A DNA stretch of 64,000 nucleotides from G963669295 sp963669295. GTDB taxonomy: Bacteria; Bacteroidota; Bacteroidia; Flavobacteriales_D; CALLUQ01. Positions 18,126 through 29,400 of this stretch are shown here, in pieces. The stretch lies in contig OY769938.1 of assembly GCA_963669295.1 (NCBI GenBank), positions 558,001-622,000 of the forward strand. The letters run 5' to 3'. Positions within the stretch are counted from its first letter, which is position 1; every line of letters starts with the position of its first letter. The notes below the pieces were generated by a model. That model was not told where the DNA came from. It searched no databases and saw nothing but the letters and a program-made list of their open reading frames with translations. The translations under genes and the position numbers were made by a program.

Positions 18126-19547
18126 ATGAAAAACACTAAACTCATAGAAGTGTGGGGGAAACTCACTCTTAAAGAGGTCAAGAAACTAGAACAATACCTG
18201 TGCTCGCCTTATTTTGGCAACAATCAAATGGCCAACAACCTGTTTTTCATTTTAAAAGAGTATTATCCAGAGTTTGAGGCCGCGAAAGTACACCGGGAAA
18301 ATATATTCAAGCAACTCTTCCATCAAACGCCCTTTAATGATTTAAAGTTACGTCATGTAGCCAGCGATCTCACCAAACTCATGGAGTCATTCATTGTACA
18401 GCAAGAATTTAATAAAAACCCTTACCACCAAAAACAATTGCTGCTGCAGTTTTACAATGAGCGTAATCTCGACAAGCACTTTTCTCAAAACATCAGCAAC
18501 GCACAAAAGCTTATCGATAAACATCCTTATCAAGATACCCGGTATTACTACAATCAAACATTAATCAACGAAAAAGATTACGAATTTACCGCCACTCGTG
18601 ATAACCGTGCTATTGATACCAGCCTACAACAATTGGTAGATCATATCGATATTCACTACTTATCCAATAAACTCAAATATTCGTGCGAAATCATTAACCG
18701 CATGAATGTACTGTCGGTAGAATACAACATCGCATTTCTTGACTTCATCATCAATTACCTAAAGGAGAACCCTCAAAAAGACATTCCAGCCATTCACATT
18801 TACTATACCATCTTACTCACACTAAAAGAAAGCGAAGAGGAACAGCATTATTTTGAGTTAAAGCGGTTGCTAAAGGAGAACCTAAGCAACTTTTCGCAAA
18901 TTGAGTTAAAAGACATGTTTGCGTTCTTACAAAACTATTGCATTAAACAAGCCAATCAAGGAAAATCAGCGTACTTGCAAGAGCTTTTCGAAGCCTATCA
19001 GTTGCAGCTAGAACATGGCATTTTATACGACAACAATATACTGTCGCAATTCGATTTTAAAAACATCATTACCGTTGCACTTCGACTGGAAGCTTATGCC
19101 TGGACAAAAAATTTCATTACCGACAACAAACCTCATCTACGAAGCGATTTTCGAATCAATGCCTACACCTATAACATGGCTCGTGTGCATTTTTCGCAGC
19201 AAGAATACAAGCAAGCTTTACGACTCTTGCTAAGCGTTGAGTTTACTGATGTTTATTATCATCTCGATTCCAAATCACTCTTATTAAAGACTTATTATGA
19301 GTTAGAAGATTTTGAGCCATTGTTATCGCTTATCAATACGTTTAAAGTGTACTTGAAACGAAATAAACTCATATCCGACTATCAGAAAACGATTTACAAT
19401 AACCTATTAAAATTTGTGAGGAAACTTACACGTATTAAGATGGGAAGCAAAAAATCGGTTGCAGATGTGCAGCAAGAAATGGAGGGAGTAAAACAAATTG
19501 CCGATACTACCTGGCTCAAGCAAAAAATAAAGGAATTGGCCGCCTGA
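18126..19547 (+). CDS. Conserved helical protein of unknown function
   Basis: The 473-residue protein has no signal peptide or membrane segment. It is rich in Leu, Lys, Gln, Tyr and Asn and looks all-helical, with hints of TPR-like helix pairs in the second half (MARVHFSQQEYKQALRLLLS). The N-terminus (LTLKEVKKLEQYLCSPYFGNN) resembles that of a family I have seen repeatedly in Bacteroidota genomes without a function. It starts in the 238-bp gap shared with the divergent T9SS gene and ends one base from a convergent gene. A cytosolic scaffold role is only a guess from the helical repeats. Confidence 0.7.
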   Translation: MKNTKLIEVWGKLTLKEVKKLEQYLCSPYFGNNQMANNLFFILKEYYPEFEAAKVHRENIFKQLFHQTPFNDLKLRHVASDLTKLMESFIVQQEFNKNPYHQKQLLLQFYNERNLDKHFSQNISNAQKLIDKHPYQDTRYYYNQTLINEKDYEFTATRDNRAIDTSLQQLVDHIDIHYLSNKLKYSCEIINRMNVLSVEYNIAFLDFIINYLKENPQKDIPAIHIYYTILLTLKESEEEQHYFELKRLLKENLSNFSQIELKDMFAFLQNYCIKQANQGKSAYLQELFEAYQLQLEHGILYDNNILSQFDFKNIITVALRLEAYAWTKNFITDNKPHLRSDFRINAYTYNMARVHFSQQEYKQALRLLLSVEFTDVYYHLDSKSLLLKTYYELEDFEPLLSLINTFKVYLKRNKLISDYQKTIYNNLLKFVRKLTRIKMGSKKSVADVQQEMEGVKQIADTTWLKQKIKELAA

Positions 19548-19548
19548 T

Positions 19549-20034
19549 CTACTTTTTTTCTTCACTTTCTTCACCCGCAGTTCCAAATACAATATCGGTA
19601 CTCACGTATGAAGTGCCAAAGTTACGGGATCCAAAATACACCTGATTCATGGCATCCAGGAACTGGTCGCCCGTTAGCTCATTGAGCGGATGCACAAAGA
19701 TACACCACATGTATTCATTGGAAAGCGCATATTTCACATCCAATGCTTTATCGAAGTTTGCAGACAATGAGGCTGTTAGTTCTTTCCTGGTGAGCTTACT
19801 TTCCTCAATAATGGGAGAAATAATGCGCATGCGGTTGTGCGACTCATCAGTAATTACCAGTAAATAACGATCGTAATACTTCACTTCCCAATATCCTGTT
19901 TGTCCGTTTACCCCGTGTGATATTTCGTACAAGATTTCTTCCAGGCGTTCGTTGTTCATTCCCTGGGCGGTTGCTTCTTTGTGCAATGCCATAACGCCTC
20001 CAAGGAAAAAGAGCATTAACATTAGTCTTTTCAT
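19549..20034 (-). CDS. Secreted protein of unknown function
   Basis: The 161-residue protein has an N-terminal signal peptide (cleavage near ATAQG) and a compact alpha/beta domain. Helix ERLEEILYEISHGV is followed by strands YWEVKYYDRYLLVITDE and MRIISPII, and later NEYMWCIFVHPLN. This order is loosely like the YbjN/secretion-chaperone fold, but I do not claim membership. The acidic tail EESEEKK is disordered. It should be periplasmic. It converges on the gene at 18126 with one base between the stop codons. Confidence 0.65.
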   Translation of the reverse strand: MKRLMLMLFFLGGVMALHKEATAQGMNNERLEEILYEISHGVNGQTGYWEVKYYDRYLLVITDESHNRMRIISPIIEESKLTRKELTASLSANFDKALDVKYALSNEYMWCIFVHPLNELTGDQFLDAMNQVYFGSRNFGTSYVSTDIVFGTAGEESEEKK

Positions 20035-20254
20035 GTGAGAGAATTTGAATACAAGTTACGGAAAAACAGGAAAAAGGAAGGGGCTAAAAGCACTGAAAAG
20101 GATTTCAAAAACCGCTGTTTTTAAAACCCTTTCCAGATTAAACCTGCAAGGAAAATTTTGAAACCAGTCCTCCGTTTAGGAGATAACTATTACATAGACG
20201 AACCAAAAGGTAAATGGTTGCTTGAAAATGAAAAAAAAACTTACTTTTTTTTTA

Positions 20255-20953
20255 CTACGGGGTAAACTTATAGCCTACGCCCCTTACAGAATGGAAGAAT
20301 TCAGGGGCTTTAGGGGTTTTCTCAAAATACTTTCTAAAAGCCAAAATGTAGTTATCAATGGTACGTGTAGAAGGATATACATCGTATCCCCATACCGTTT
20401 CGAGAATTTCCTCTCTCGAAACCACTTCATTCTTTCGTTCAATTAGTAGCTTTAACAATGCCACTTCTCGTTTGGAAAGTCGTTGTTTCTTCTTTTCAAG
20501 GCCTTTTATCTCATAGGTAAGAAAATTGATCTCATTCTTTCCAAACTTGTAGGTTTCCATTTGGTGCTTTTCTTCTGCACTTTGCGTACCTACTCGTTGA
20601 ATCAATTTCTGAACACGCAACAACAACTCCTCCAGGTTAAACGGCTTCGTTAAGTAGTCATCTCCACCTATTTTAAGTCCTTGTATGCGATCGGGGCCTG
20701 AATTTTTAGCGGTTAAAAACAAAATAGGCACCCTGGTATTTTCCAGGCGAATGGTTTTGCAAACAGTAAAACCATCTATTTCAGGCAACATCACATCCAA
20801 CACAATAAGGTCGTAACGTCCTTGCTTAAACTTTTCCAGGGCTATACGACCATCAGTAGCTACAATCACATCATGTCCTTCTAATTCAAGGTTCAACTTG
20901 ATAACATCAAGCAAATGCTCTTCATCTTCTACCAATAAAATACGATGTGCCAT
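20255..20953 (-). CDS. OmpR/PhoB-type response regulator
   Basis: The 232-residue protein has a receiver domain (residues 3-117) with the acidic pair E9/D10, phospho-acceptor D53 in VLDVMLPEIDG, and the switch region FLTAKN. The C-terminal winged-helix DNA-binding domain runs from about 130 to 232 (SKREVALLKLLIE, TRTIDNYILAFRKYF, FHSVRGVGYKF). It would bind DNA as a dimer when phosphorylated. No histidine kinase gene is adjacent, so its partner is encoded elsewhere. ATG 20953 is chosen over an upstream TTG at 20980 because the receiver fold begins right after it. An exact -7 promoter box lies 31 bases upstream. Confidence 0.9.
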   Translation of the reverse strand: MAHRILLVEDEEHLLDVIKLNLELEGHDVIVATDGRIALEKFKQGRYDLIVLDVMLPEIDGFTVCKTIRLENTRVPILFLTAKNSGPDRIQGLKIGGDDYLTKPFNLEELLLRVQKLIQRVGTQSAEEKHQMETYKFGKNEINFLTYEIKGLEKKKQRLSKREVALLKLLIERKNEVVSREEILETVWGYDVYPSTRTIDNYILAFRKYFEKTPKAPEFFHSVRGVGYKFTP

Positions 20954-20984
20954 GTTCAAATGTGATAAATTCAACCCCAATTCG

Positions 20985-20992
20985 CAAATTTA
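20985..20992 (-). promoter_or_regulatory. -7 promoter element of the response regulator gene
   Basis: Read on the minus strand, TAAATTTG is an exact TAnnTTTG match ending 31 bases before the ATG at 20953. A TTTG lies 22 bases further upstream, slightly more than the usual 19-base spacing. Confidence 0.45.
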
Positions 20993-21085
20993 GTGTCTGA
21001 AGAAGCACATACTCACAAAACACAATTGAGAAAAGTGCTACTAAAATCCCTTTTTAATGCCTGTAAATCAAGGAGTAAATAAACT

Positions 21086-21115
21086 TTTGTTATTTCCTTC
21101 TATTTTGTAAATTTG
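21086..21115 (+). promoter_or_regulatory. Bacteroidota-type promoter of the first M43 protease gene
   Basis: TTTG (21086-21089) and TAAATTTG (21108-21115) are separated by 18 bases, close to the consensus TTTG-N19-TAnnTTTG used by the primary sigma factor in this phylum. Transcription would begin near 21122, leaving a 5' leader of about 50 bases before the ATG at 21171. Confidence 0.65.
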
Positions 21116-21170
21116 GGACACCTGAGAAAAATTGAGGTTCTCATTAACTCTATAAAAAACGTTGTAATCC

Positions 21171-24100
21171 ATGTTTAAGCACGTATGCTCCGTTGCGCTA
21201 GCTTTGGCTATTGGCGTAACCCTAACCTTTGCTCAAAGCAATCAAAATCTTTCAAACGGCCCTTCCGGCACCCTTCAACCCGACAATACTTACAGTTACC
21301 CTGTAGGTAATAAGTTGGCGCAGTTGGGCAACTACATTGGTCAAATTCCTGCTACACAAGAAATGTGTAAAACAGGCATTTTAGATCAGGCATTCACCAA
21401 TGATCCTGCCTATCGGTCGCGTAGGCAAAGTGCGGAAGACATTACCCAACAAATTTTAACTAACTGGGCCAATGGCATTAATCAACGTGCCGCCCCACCT
21501 ATCTATGAAATTCCTTTAGTGTTTCACGTCATTCATAAAGGAGAAGCAGTAGGCAGTGGCACCAATATTTCAGACGCACAAATTCTTAGCGCGGTAGATG
21601 CTCTTAACCGCGATTATCGAAGAACAGCTGCTGATGGTGGTATTGCACAAGGAGCAGGCCCTGATACAGAAATTCAATTTTGTTTGGCTTCAGTGGATCC
21701 ACAAGGCAACTCTCACTCAGGCATCAACCGTGTTAATGGCACTTCAGTAGCCAACTATTCGGCCAATGGCATCATCAACTCCAACGAAGTACAAGTAAAA
21801 GACCTTTCTCGCTGGGACAACCGCTACTATGTAAACATTTGGGTGGTATCAGAAATTGACGACAATAATGCTGACCTGGCTGACCCTAGCAACTGGGGTG
21901 GTGGTACCTTAGGATATGCTTATCTTCCTACCAACCCGGTTACCTTCAACTCGCAACGCGATGGTATTGTTGCTGTAAATCTTTGTGTAGGCAACGACCC
22001 CAACCAAACCAACGGTTATCGCCTATGGCCATGGGGTGGTTTACTCAACAGAACATTAACCCATGAAATGGGGCACCACCTCAACCTTTACCATACTTTT
22101 GAAGGACAAAGTTGTAATGAAAACAACTGTAATACTGAAGGTGATTTGGTATGCGACACCCCACCTACCATTCAAAGCACCAACTGTGGATCGCCTGCTT
22201 GTAGTGGTACCCAACAAGTAGAAAACTATATGGACTATACCGGGGAAGCGTGTAACAACATGTTCTCCAGCGGGCAAAGCACCCGCATGCGCGCAGCATT
22301 GGCTGGGGTGAGAAACGAATTGGTAAGCACTAGCAACTGTACACCACCCAACAACCTTGATGCCGCTATTTCTTCAATTAATTACCCCACAGGCACCATT
22401 TGCGCTACTACCTTCGACCCTGAAGTGGTATTGATTAACTATGGTGCCAACACCTTAACCAGTGTTACCATCAATTACGATGTTGATGGAGGCCCCAACC
22501 AAACATTTAGCTGGACAGGCTCTTTGACTACCAACAATACGGAAACAGTAACACTACCAAGCGTTACCACTACCGTAGGTGCTCACACTTTTAATGCCTC
22601 TACCAGCAACCCGAATGGTGGTACTGATGAAGATATGACCAACGATGCTACTTCCTCGGCATTCAGTGCCATCAATGGAAACACATTAACACTGACCATC
22701 GTTACCGATCAATACGGGTCGGAAACTACCTGGGAAATTTTAGATGGTGGCTCACCCATTGCTTCAGGAGGCCCTTATAGTGATCTTGGTGGAGTTGGAA
22801 CAGCCACATACGTAGAATCAGTTTGTGTACCTGATGGGTGTTACGACTTAGTGATTAATGATTCGTATGGCGATGGCATGTGCTGTACCTATGGCAATGG
22901 GTCGTACACCTTAGAAGATGCCTTTGCCAATACCCTGGCTTCAGGAGGTACATTTACCAATAGTGAAACCACTAACTTCTGTGTACCAGTAGCACAAGGC
23001 CCACCCACCGCCGATTTTGTAGGCAATCCTACCACGATATTGGTAGGCGGCACTGTTGATTTTACCGACTTAAGTAACGGGAATCCTGCTCCTACCCAAT
23101 GGAATTGGACATTTAATGGAGGAACTCCTAACTCATCCACTGTACAAAACCCCACTGGTATTCAATACAATGCGGTAGGACTATATACAGTGGAGCTTAC
23201 TGTAGATAATGGTCAGGGTAACGATACCGAAACCAAGATAGACTACATCAATGTGGTAGCTCCTGGGGGTACAGGCGCGTGTGATACCCTACGTAACTAC
23301 ACATTGAACGAAACGCTAACATTCTATGGCATTACCAACAATTGGGGCTATGTTCCTGGCCACAACGAATTGGGATGGAGTGCTTATGCAGAGCCTTACA
23401 ACACAGCAACACCTACTTTTGTACAACGACTGGCAGTACCTATTGCAACAGCAGATTTTGCCAGCCCTGCTTCCACCGTCGATTGGAATGTATATGCAGA
23501 TGCTAACGGGCAACCCGGTGCTATTTTAGGAACAGCCACAGTAAACATTAACACCTATACGCCAGGATTCTTCTATTATGTAGACTTCCCTGCACCAGTA
23601 GCTGTAAATGGTGACTTTTGGGTAGGTGTTGAGTTGACCTACAATCCTGGCGATACTTTGACGGTATTCACTGCTGCTAATAGAGGCGTAGGTGGCACCA
23701 CCACCACTATGGTAAATGATGGTGGCACATGGACTGATCTTAGCGGACAATTTGGTGGACAGTTGACCACTTCGATGGGCATCGATGTGTTACTCTCAGA
23801 CGGTGTAACACAACCTAACTTTACACAGTCGGCCACTAACATTTGTAGTGGCGCTACAGTAGATGTAGATGCTACTTCATCGACCAACACTACCGATTAT
23901 TTATGGGACTTTACCGGTGGCGCACCAGCCACCTCTGCCAATGCTACGGAAACCGTGACTTACAATACTCCAGGCACTTACGACATCAAGTTGTATACAC
24001 AGGGAGGTTGCTTTGTAGATAGCATGATTACCCAACTCACTGTGGATGGACCAACCATTACCATAGCCTCTACCGATGAAAACTGTGGTGCAGCTGATGG

Positions 24101-26171
24101 TAGTATTACCGTTACAGCTACAGGAGGCACAACACCCTATCAATATTCTATCGACAATGGAGTGACTTTTCAGGCAGGTAATACATTTAACGGACTGGGA
24201 GCAGGCACCTATGATGTGGTGGTTGAAGATGCCAACGGTTGTACAGCTACTGGCACTGCCACTATTAACTCATTGGGTGGGCCTACCATCAACATTTCTT
24301 CTACCGATGAAAGCTGTATTGGTAACGATGGAACAATTACCATTACGGCAACAGGAGGGCAATCGCCATACCAATACTCTATTGATAACGGAGTAACCTT
24401 TCAGGCAAGCGGGTCATTTACCGGTTTGCCGGCAGGCACATACGATATAGTGGTAGAAGATGGCAACGGATGTCAAGCAGTAGGGACAGCTACCATCAAT
24501 ACAACGGCCGGGCCAACTATTGGATCGGTAAATGCTACCGATGCCAGCTGCTTCGGTTCTTGTGACGGTACCATTACCATCAATGCCACTGGCGCCACAC
24601 AATACAGCATCGACAATGGAGTTACGTTCCAGGGCTCCAATGTATTTACCGGCTTATGTGCCGGCACATACAGCATTGTGGTAGAAGATGGCAACGGATG
24701 CCAGACTACCAGCACCGTTACCGTAAATGAGCCCGGAGCCATTACCTTTAGCACCAGCATTACCGATGAAAACTGTGGACAAAGCGATGGCAGCATTACC
24801 ATAACCATTTTAGGCGGAGGTGTATCGCCTTTCCAATATAGTAGCGATGGTGGAACTACCTTTCAGGCAGGCAACACCTTAACAGGACTTGCTGCCGGAT
24901 CGTACAGCATAGTAGTGGAAGATGCTAATGGGTGCCAAGCTACTTCTACGGAAGTGGTAGGAGGTACTGGAGGACTAACCTTAAGCACCACCCAAACTGA
25001 TGAAACTTGTATGCAAGGCAACGGAACTGCTACCGTAACTGTTACGGGTGGTACTTCGCCATACACTTATTCATGGAGTAGTGGTGGCACCAATGCTACA
25101 GAAACAGGCTTAAGTGCTGGTTCACACACCGTTACCGTAACCGACAACAACGGTTGTAGTGCACAAACGAGCGTTACCATTATCAATACAGGTGGAGTAA
25201 ATGGCTCTGTTACTGCCGATCAAACCATTTGTGCAGGCAGCAGTGCAACCTTAACCGCATCAGGCGGCAACATCTATTCCTGGGATGATGGTGGCGGAGT
25301 ATTCAGCACCAACAACAGTGTTACGGTTTCACCAACTACCACCACCACCTATACCGTTACCATTGAAGATGGTAACGGTTGCCAGCAGGTACATACTTCT
25401 ACCGTTACAGTGAACCAGATTCCAGTAACTGATATCATTGTTCCTGCAGGTACCGACACTACTGTTTGTGCTGGTACGGAGCTTACATTAACTGCATCGG
25501 GTGGTAGCTCGTACTTCTGGGCACACTCAGGTGAAACCACACCTTCAGTAGTGGTAACACCAGTTAATACCACCAACACCTACTCTGTAATTGCTTTCAA
25601 TGGTACTTGTCAGGGGCCATTGGTTTCGGTCATCGTAAATACTGAACCTTCGCCAGTTGCCATGGCAGGTTCGGATGTAAGCACCACCTACCTAAGCCAG
25701 GGAGCTAATGTTAACTTTAACAGTACAGGCTCTACTGGGGTAACCTATAGCTGGGACTTTGGCGATGGAGGAAACTCTACCCAACCTAACCCAGCATATT
25801 CGTACTCGGCTGTTGGTGTATACACCGTAGTAATGACTACTACTCTTGGGAATTGCTCTTCTACCGACACTTTAATCATTGAAGTGTTGGCAGATGTAGG
25901 AATTGGAGAAACGGAATTATCAAATGCTGTTTCAATTTACCCGAACCCCACCAATGGCATTGTGAATTTGAACATTGACCTTGAACAATCGCAAGACATT
26001 CGAATTACAGTGTTCAACGCCATTGGTGAGGTAGTAACCACCATGGAGAATAAATCGGTAGCCACCAAAACATACGTCTTCGACCTAAGTTCCGAAGCCA
26101 AAGGGTTCTACTTCTTTAATGTACAAACCGAACAAGGCACCATTACCAAGCGGGTAATGCTGGCTAAATAG
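21171..26171 (+). CDS. Secreted M43 (pappalysin-like) metalloprotease, long form with PKD, SprB and T9SS domains
   Basis: The 1666-residue protein has a signal peptide (ending TFAQS), a propeptide of about 100 residues and a catalytic domain at about 115-385. The zinc motif is HEMGHHLNLYH (H298, E299, H302, H308), with the Met-turn YMDY at M354. These define the pappalysin/ulilysin group of metzincins. After it come a CARDB-like domain, a module with VTDQYGSETTW, a PKD domain, a conserved module of about 180 residues starting CDTLRNY, a PKD-like domain, five SprB repeats, two Ig-like repeats, a PKD domain and a T9SS sorting domain (VSIYPNPTNG, final MLAK). It is a calcium/zinc-dependent endopeptidase exported to the surface or medium. 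It is the first of five paralogues in a row and has its own promoter and terminator. Confidence 0.9.
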   Translation: MFKHVCSVALALAIGVTLTFAQSNQNLSNGPSGTLQPDNTYSYPVGNKLAQLGNYIGQIPATQEMCKTGILDQAFTNDPAYRSRRQSAEDITQQILTNWANGINQRAAPPIYEIPLVFHVIHKGEAVGSGTNISDAQILSAVDALNRDYRRTAADGGIAQGAGPDTEIQFCLASVDPQGNSHSGINRVNGTSVANYSANGIINSNEVQVKDLSRWDNRYYVNIWVVSEIDDNNADLADPSNWGGGTLGYAYLPTNPVTFNSQRDGIVAVNLCVGNDPNQTNGYRLWPWGGLLNRTLTHEMGHHLNLYHTFEGQSCNENNCNTEGDLVCDTPPTIQSTNCGSPACSGTQQVENYMDYTGEACNNMFSSGQSTRMRAALAGVRNELVSTSNCTPPNNLDAAISSINYPTGTICATTFDPEVVLINYGANTLTSVTINYDVDGGPNQTFSWTGSLTTNNTETVTLPSVTTTVGAHTFNASTSNPNGGTDEDMTNDATSSAFSAINGNTLTLTIVTDQYGSETTWEILDGGSPIASGGPYSDLGGVGTATYVESVCVPDGCYDLVINDSYGDGMCCTYGNGSYTLEDAFANTLASGGTFTNSETTNFCVPVAQGPPTADFVGNPTTILVGGTVDFTDLSNGNPAPTQWNWTFNGGTPNSSTVQNPTGIQYNAVGLYTVELTVDNGQGNDTETKIDYINVVAPGGTGACDTLRNYTLNETLTFYGITNNWGYVPGHNELGWSAYAEPYNTATPTFVQRLAVPIATADFASPASTVDWNVYADANGQPGAILGTATVNINTYTPGFFYYVDFPAPVAVNGDFWVGVELTYNPGDTLTVFTAANRGVGGTTTTMVNDGGTWTDLSGQFGGQLTTSMGIDVLLSDGVTQPNFTQSATNICSGATVDVDATSSTNTTDYLWDFTGGAPATSANATETVTYNTPGTYDIKLYTQGGCFVDSMITQLTVDGPTITIASTDENCGAADGSITVTATGGTTPYQYSIDNGVTFQAGNTFNGLGAGTYDVVVEDANGCTATGTATINSLGGPTINISSTDESCIGNDGTITITATGGQSPYQYSIDNGVTFQASGSFTGLPAGTYDIVVEDGNGCQAVGTATINTTAGPTIGSVNATDASCFGSCDGTITINATGATQYSIDNGVTFQGSNVFTGLCAGTYSIVVEDGNGCQTTSTVTVNEPGAITFSTSITDENCGQSDGSITITILGGGVSPFQYSSDGGTTFQAGNTLTGLAAGSYSIVVEDANGCQATSTEVVGGTGGLTLSTTQTDETCMQGNGTATVTVTGGTSPYTYSWSSGGTNATETGLSAGSHTVTVTDNNGCSAQTSVTIINTGGVNGSVTADQTICAGSSATLTASGGNIYSWDDGGGVFSTNNSVTVSPTTTTTYTVTIEDGNGCQQVHTSTVTVNQIPVTDIIVPAGTDTTVCAGTELTLTASGGSSYFWAHSGETTPSVVVTPVNTTNTYSVIAFNGTCQGPLVSVIVNTEPSPVAMAGSDVSTTYLSQGANVNFNSTGSTGVTYSWDFGDGGNSTQPNPAYSYSAVGVYTVVMTTTLGNCSSTDTLIIEVLADVGIGETELSNAVSIYPNPTNGIVNLNIDLEQSQDIRITVFNAIGEVVTTMENKSVATKTYVFDLSSEAKGFYFFNVQTEQGTITKRVMLAK
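24050..25200 (+). repeat. Five SprB-type repeats inside the first protease gene
   Basis: Five consecutive modules of about 75-78 codons share the pattern CxxxDGSITITATGG, PYQYSIDNGVTFQ, AGTYDIVVEDGNGC. The third lacks part of the middle strand. Such repeats are known from the gliding adhesin SprB and many T9SS cargo proteins. The DNA repeats are about 70% alike by eye and could support unequal crossing-over. Confidence 0.8.
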
Positions 26172-26192
26172 GATATTTACCACTCATTAAAT

Positions 26193-26246
26193 AAAACGCC
26201 CCGGAAGTTCCTGAAACAAATTCAGGGTGACTTCGGGGCGTTTTTT
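26193..26246 (+). terminator. Rho-independent terminator after the first M43 protease
   Basis: ACGCCCC (26196-26202) pairs with GGGGCGT (26235-26241), extended by a GAAG/CTTC segment, and is followed by six T. It lies 22 bases beyond the stop. Confidence 0.85.
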
Positions 26247-26404
26247 ATGCCCTGTTACCAGACGCTTTAGTAAAGGCTCAAATAACTATAAGTGCAATTG
26301 GCTTCAATCAGTGAACCTGGCATTTCATCCTTCACACAATACCTTTCGATAACTGCCTCCCCCTTTCCTTTGATTATCGCCTTACCTTTTTAAAAAACTT
26401 AAAC

Positions 26405-29400
26405 ATGTCGAAAAAAGCTGTTGCGCTAATACTATTAGCACTTAATGTTATAGTGGCTTATTCTCAAGAGCCTTGTATTACTGACTTCTATCACCAAAAT
26501 CGCTTAAGTGATCCTAACTATGCTGCTCAAAGGGCATTTGCTGAAAGCACAATTCAACAAATCTTAAATGATAGCCAACCAGATGGAATGGCTTCCCCAA
26601 GCCCAAATGAGGAGGAAGTTTACGAGATTCCTATTGTTTACCACATCATTCATAAAGGAGAGCCTGTAGGCACAGGCACCAACATTTCCGATGAGCAAAT
26701 TTTGAGTTCGCTCGATGCATTGAACAGAGATTTTAGAAGAACTGCAGACGACAATGGCATTGCTCTGGGAGCAGGGGTAGATACCAAAATTCAGTTTTGC
26801 CTGGCCAAACGCGACCCCCAGGGTAGGCCCCATTCGGGAATTAATCGGGTAGACGGCACTGTATTACCCGGCTATGACGAAACCGGAATCACTATGGGTG
26901 ATGATTACAAAGTAAAAGAATTGAGTCATTGGGACCCCAGGTATTATGTAAACATTTGGGTGGTTTCGGAAATCATGGACAATAATGGGGACGTTACGGA
27001 TCCTGCTTCCTTTGCTGGAGGAGTACTAGGATTTGCCACACTTCCTACTATTCCAACGGCAGATAATATAACAGATGGCATTGTAGTGGTCAATTTGTGT
27101 TTGGGCAATGATCCTTTCAGAACTTCAGATTACCGGCTTTGGTACTGGACAGTTACTAACAGGGCATTAACCCATGAAATGGGACATTACCTTGGCCTAT
27201 ACCACCCTTTTGAAGGGCAAAGTTGTAACGAAACGGATTGTATGAATCAGGGAGATCGAGTGTGTGACACTCCTCCCACTGTTCAAGCCACCAACTGCAA
27301 TTCGCCTGCTTGCAATGGCACACAACAGGTAGAAAACTACATGGGCTATACCAATGAATTTTGCCGGGATATGTTTACTGCCGGACAAACAGAGCGTATG
27401 CGTGCGACGTTAGAAGGGATAAGACACAAATTGCTTACTACCAACAATTGCCTTGCCCCCAACCGGGTTGATGCTAGTATTTCAGCCATTAATACTCCGG
27501 TAGACCACGTTTGCCAAACCACATTTGTTCCTGAAGTAGTGCTTACCAATTTTGGTTCAGATCCATTAACAAGTGTCATCATAAATTATGGTGTTAATGG
27601 CGGCAACATGTATAGTTATAATTGGACTGGCAACCTCCCTATTGGCAGTTCAGAAGTTGTAACAATACCTGCCATTACTGCTGAGGGGGCACAATCTTTT
27701 CGTGCATACACTAGCGCTCCCAATTGGCAAACTGATCAAGACCCCAGCAATGACGTTATATCTTCATCTTTCAATGCATTTGATGGCCACACCATAAAAC
27801 TCACACTCGTTACCGATCAAAAAGGGAATGAAGTAGTTTGGGGGATTTACGATAAAGAAGGCACCGATTATTTTGCACATGAAGGTCCATACGATTATTT
27901 AGACAACACAGGTACTGCTACCTACACCCATTACATTTGCGTTCCTGAAGGCTGCCATCTATTCGATATCTATGATTTTGGGGAAGATGGCATTTGTTGC
28001 GATTATGGTGATGGCTATTACTTATTGGAAAATGCTTTTGGCGAAGTACTGGCATCGGGTGGGCCTTCTTTTGGGATACGAGGTGAGCTTACCGAATTTT
28101 GTGTGGAGGGTATGACACCCCCCTCTGTAGATTTCAGGGCAAATGTGACTACCATTATGGCTGGAGAAACCGTTCATTTCAATGACTTGAGTGATGGGCG
28201 CCCCTCGCCTGATGCATGGGCATGGACATTTGACGGTGGCACCCCCAGCACTTCTACGCTTCAAAACCCCAGTATCCGATACCATACCCCAGGAGTTTAC
28301 CCCGTAACACTTGCTGCTGATAATGGTGCGTTTGATGGTACAGCAACCAAGGTAGATTATATCCACGTCATTGCACCCGGTGGCAATGGAAACTGTGATA
28401 CATTGAGGAACTATAAACTCAGGGAAACTCTTACGCATTACGACGACGATAATACATGGGGCTATATTCCCGGACACAATGGCTTTGGATGGACAGCCTA
28501 TGCAGAGCCCTTTCGGGTAAGAAATTCTATCTCCGTTCAGCGGTTACAAGTAGACATTGCCGTTGCAAGCTTCTCCACTCCGGCTTCCGTTGTAAACTGG
28601 CATGTGTATGATGACGATGGTGGCAGACCTGGGGCAATTCTGGCTACGGTTTCAACACCTATTAGCACCTATACCCCAGGAGAAACTCATATCATTGACT
28701 TTATTGACCCAGTAGATGTTGATAGAGCATTTTGGGTGGGCATGGCACTTACTTATGCTCCTGGAGATACGGTTGCTATTACCACCGCTGAATATCGAGG
28801 GTTGAATGGCAGGAGCACCACCATGATACAGACAAATGGTAACTGGGAGCATCTAAGTGATCAATTCCCAGGGCTAACCACCTCCTTAGGCATAGATGTA
28901 ATGTTGTCTGATGGCGTTACAAAACCCCATATTGTACAATCAGCTACTCATTTGTGTGAGGGCACCGATTTAGAGGTAGATATGCAATTTTCTACCAGCA
29001 CTTCAAGCCATCTTTGGTTATTCCCAGGAGGAACACCTTCATATTCGTACAACAACCCCGATCCAACGGAAGTCATTGCTTATGACACTCCCGGTACGTA
29101 CGACATCAAATTGTATACTGAAGGTGGATGTTATGTTGACAGTGCATTTAGCCAGATTACTGTAGGTTATCCTACTATTAACGCTATTGATGTTATGCAT
29201 GTCAATGGCGGGTTAAACAATGGATCCATCACTATCAATGTCAGTAGCGGTACTCCTCCCTATCAATATAGCATTGATGGCGGTATTAACTTCTATAACT
29301 CTGGTATTTTCGGCTTTCTTGCCCCAGGAACTTATCAAGCAGTAGTAAAAGATGCCAATGATTGTGAAGCTTATAGCACTGCATGGATTTATCAAACCAG

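Noticed and set aside
20035..20254. Possible RNA gene between the response regulator and the secreted protein
   Set aside because: Only short hairpins (such as TCCT/AGGA) are visible; there is no tRNA-like cloverleaf or strong conserved structure.
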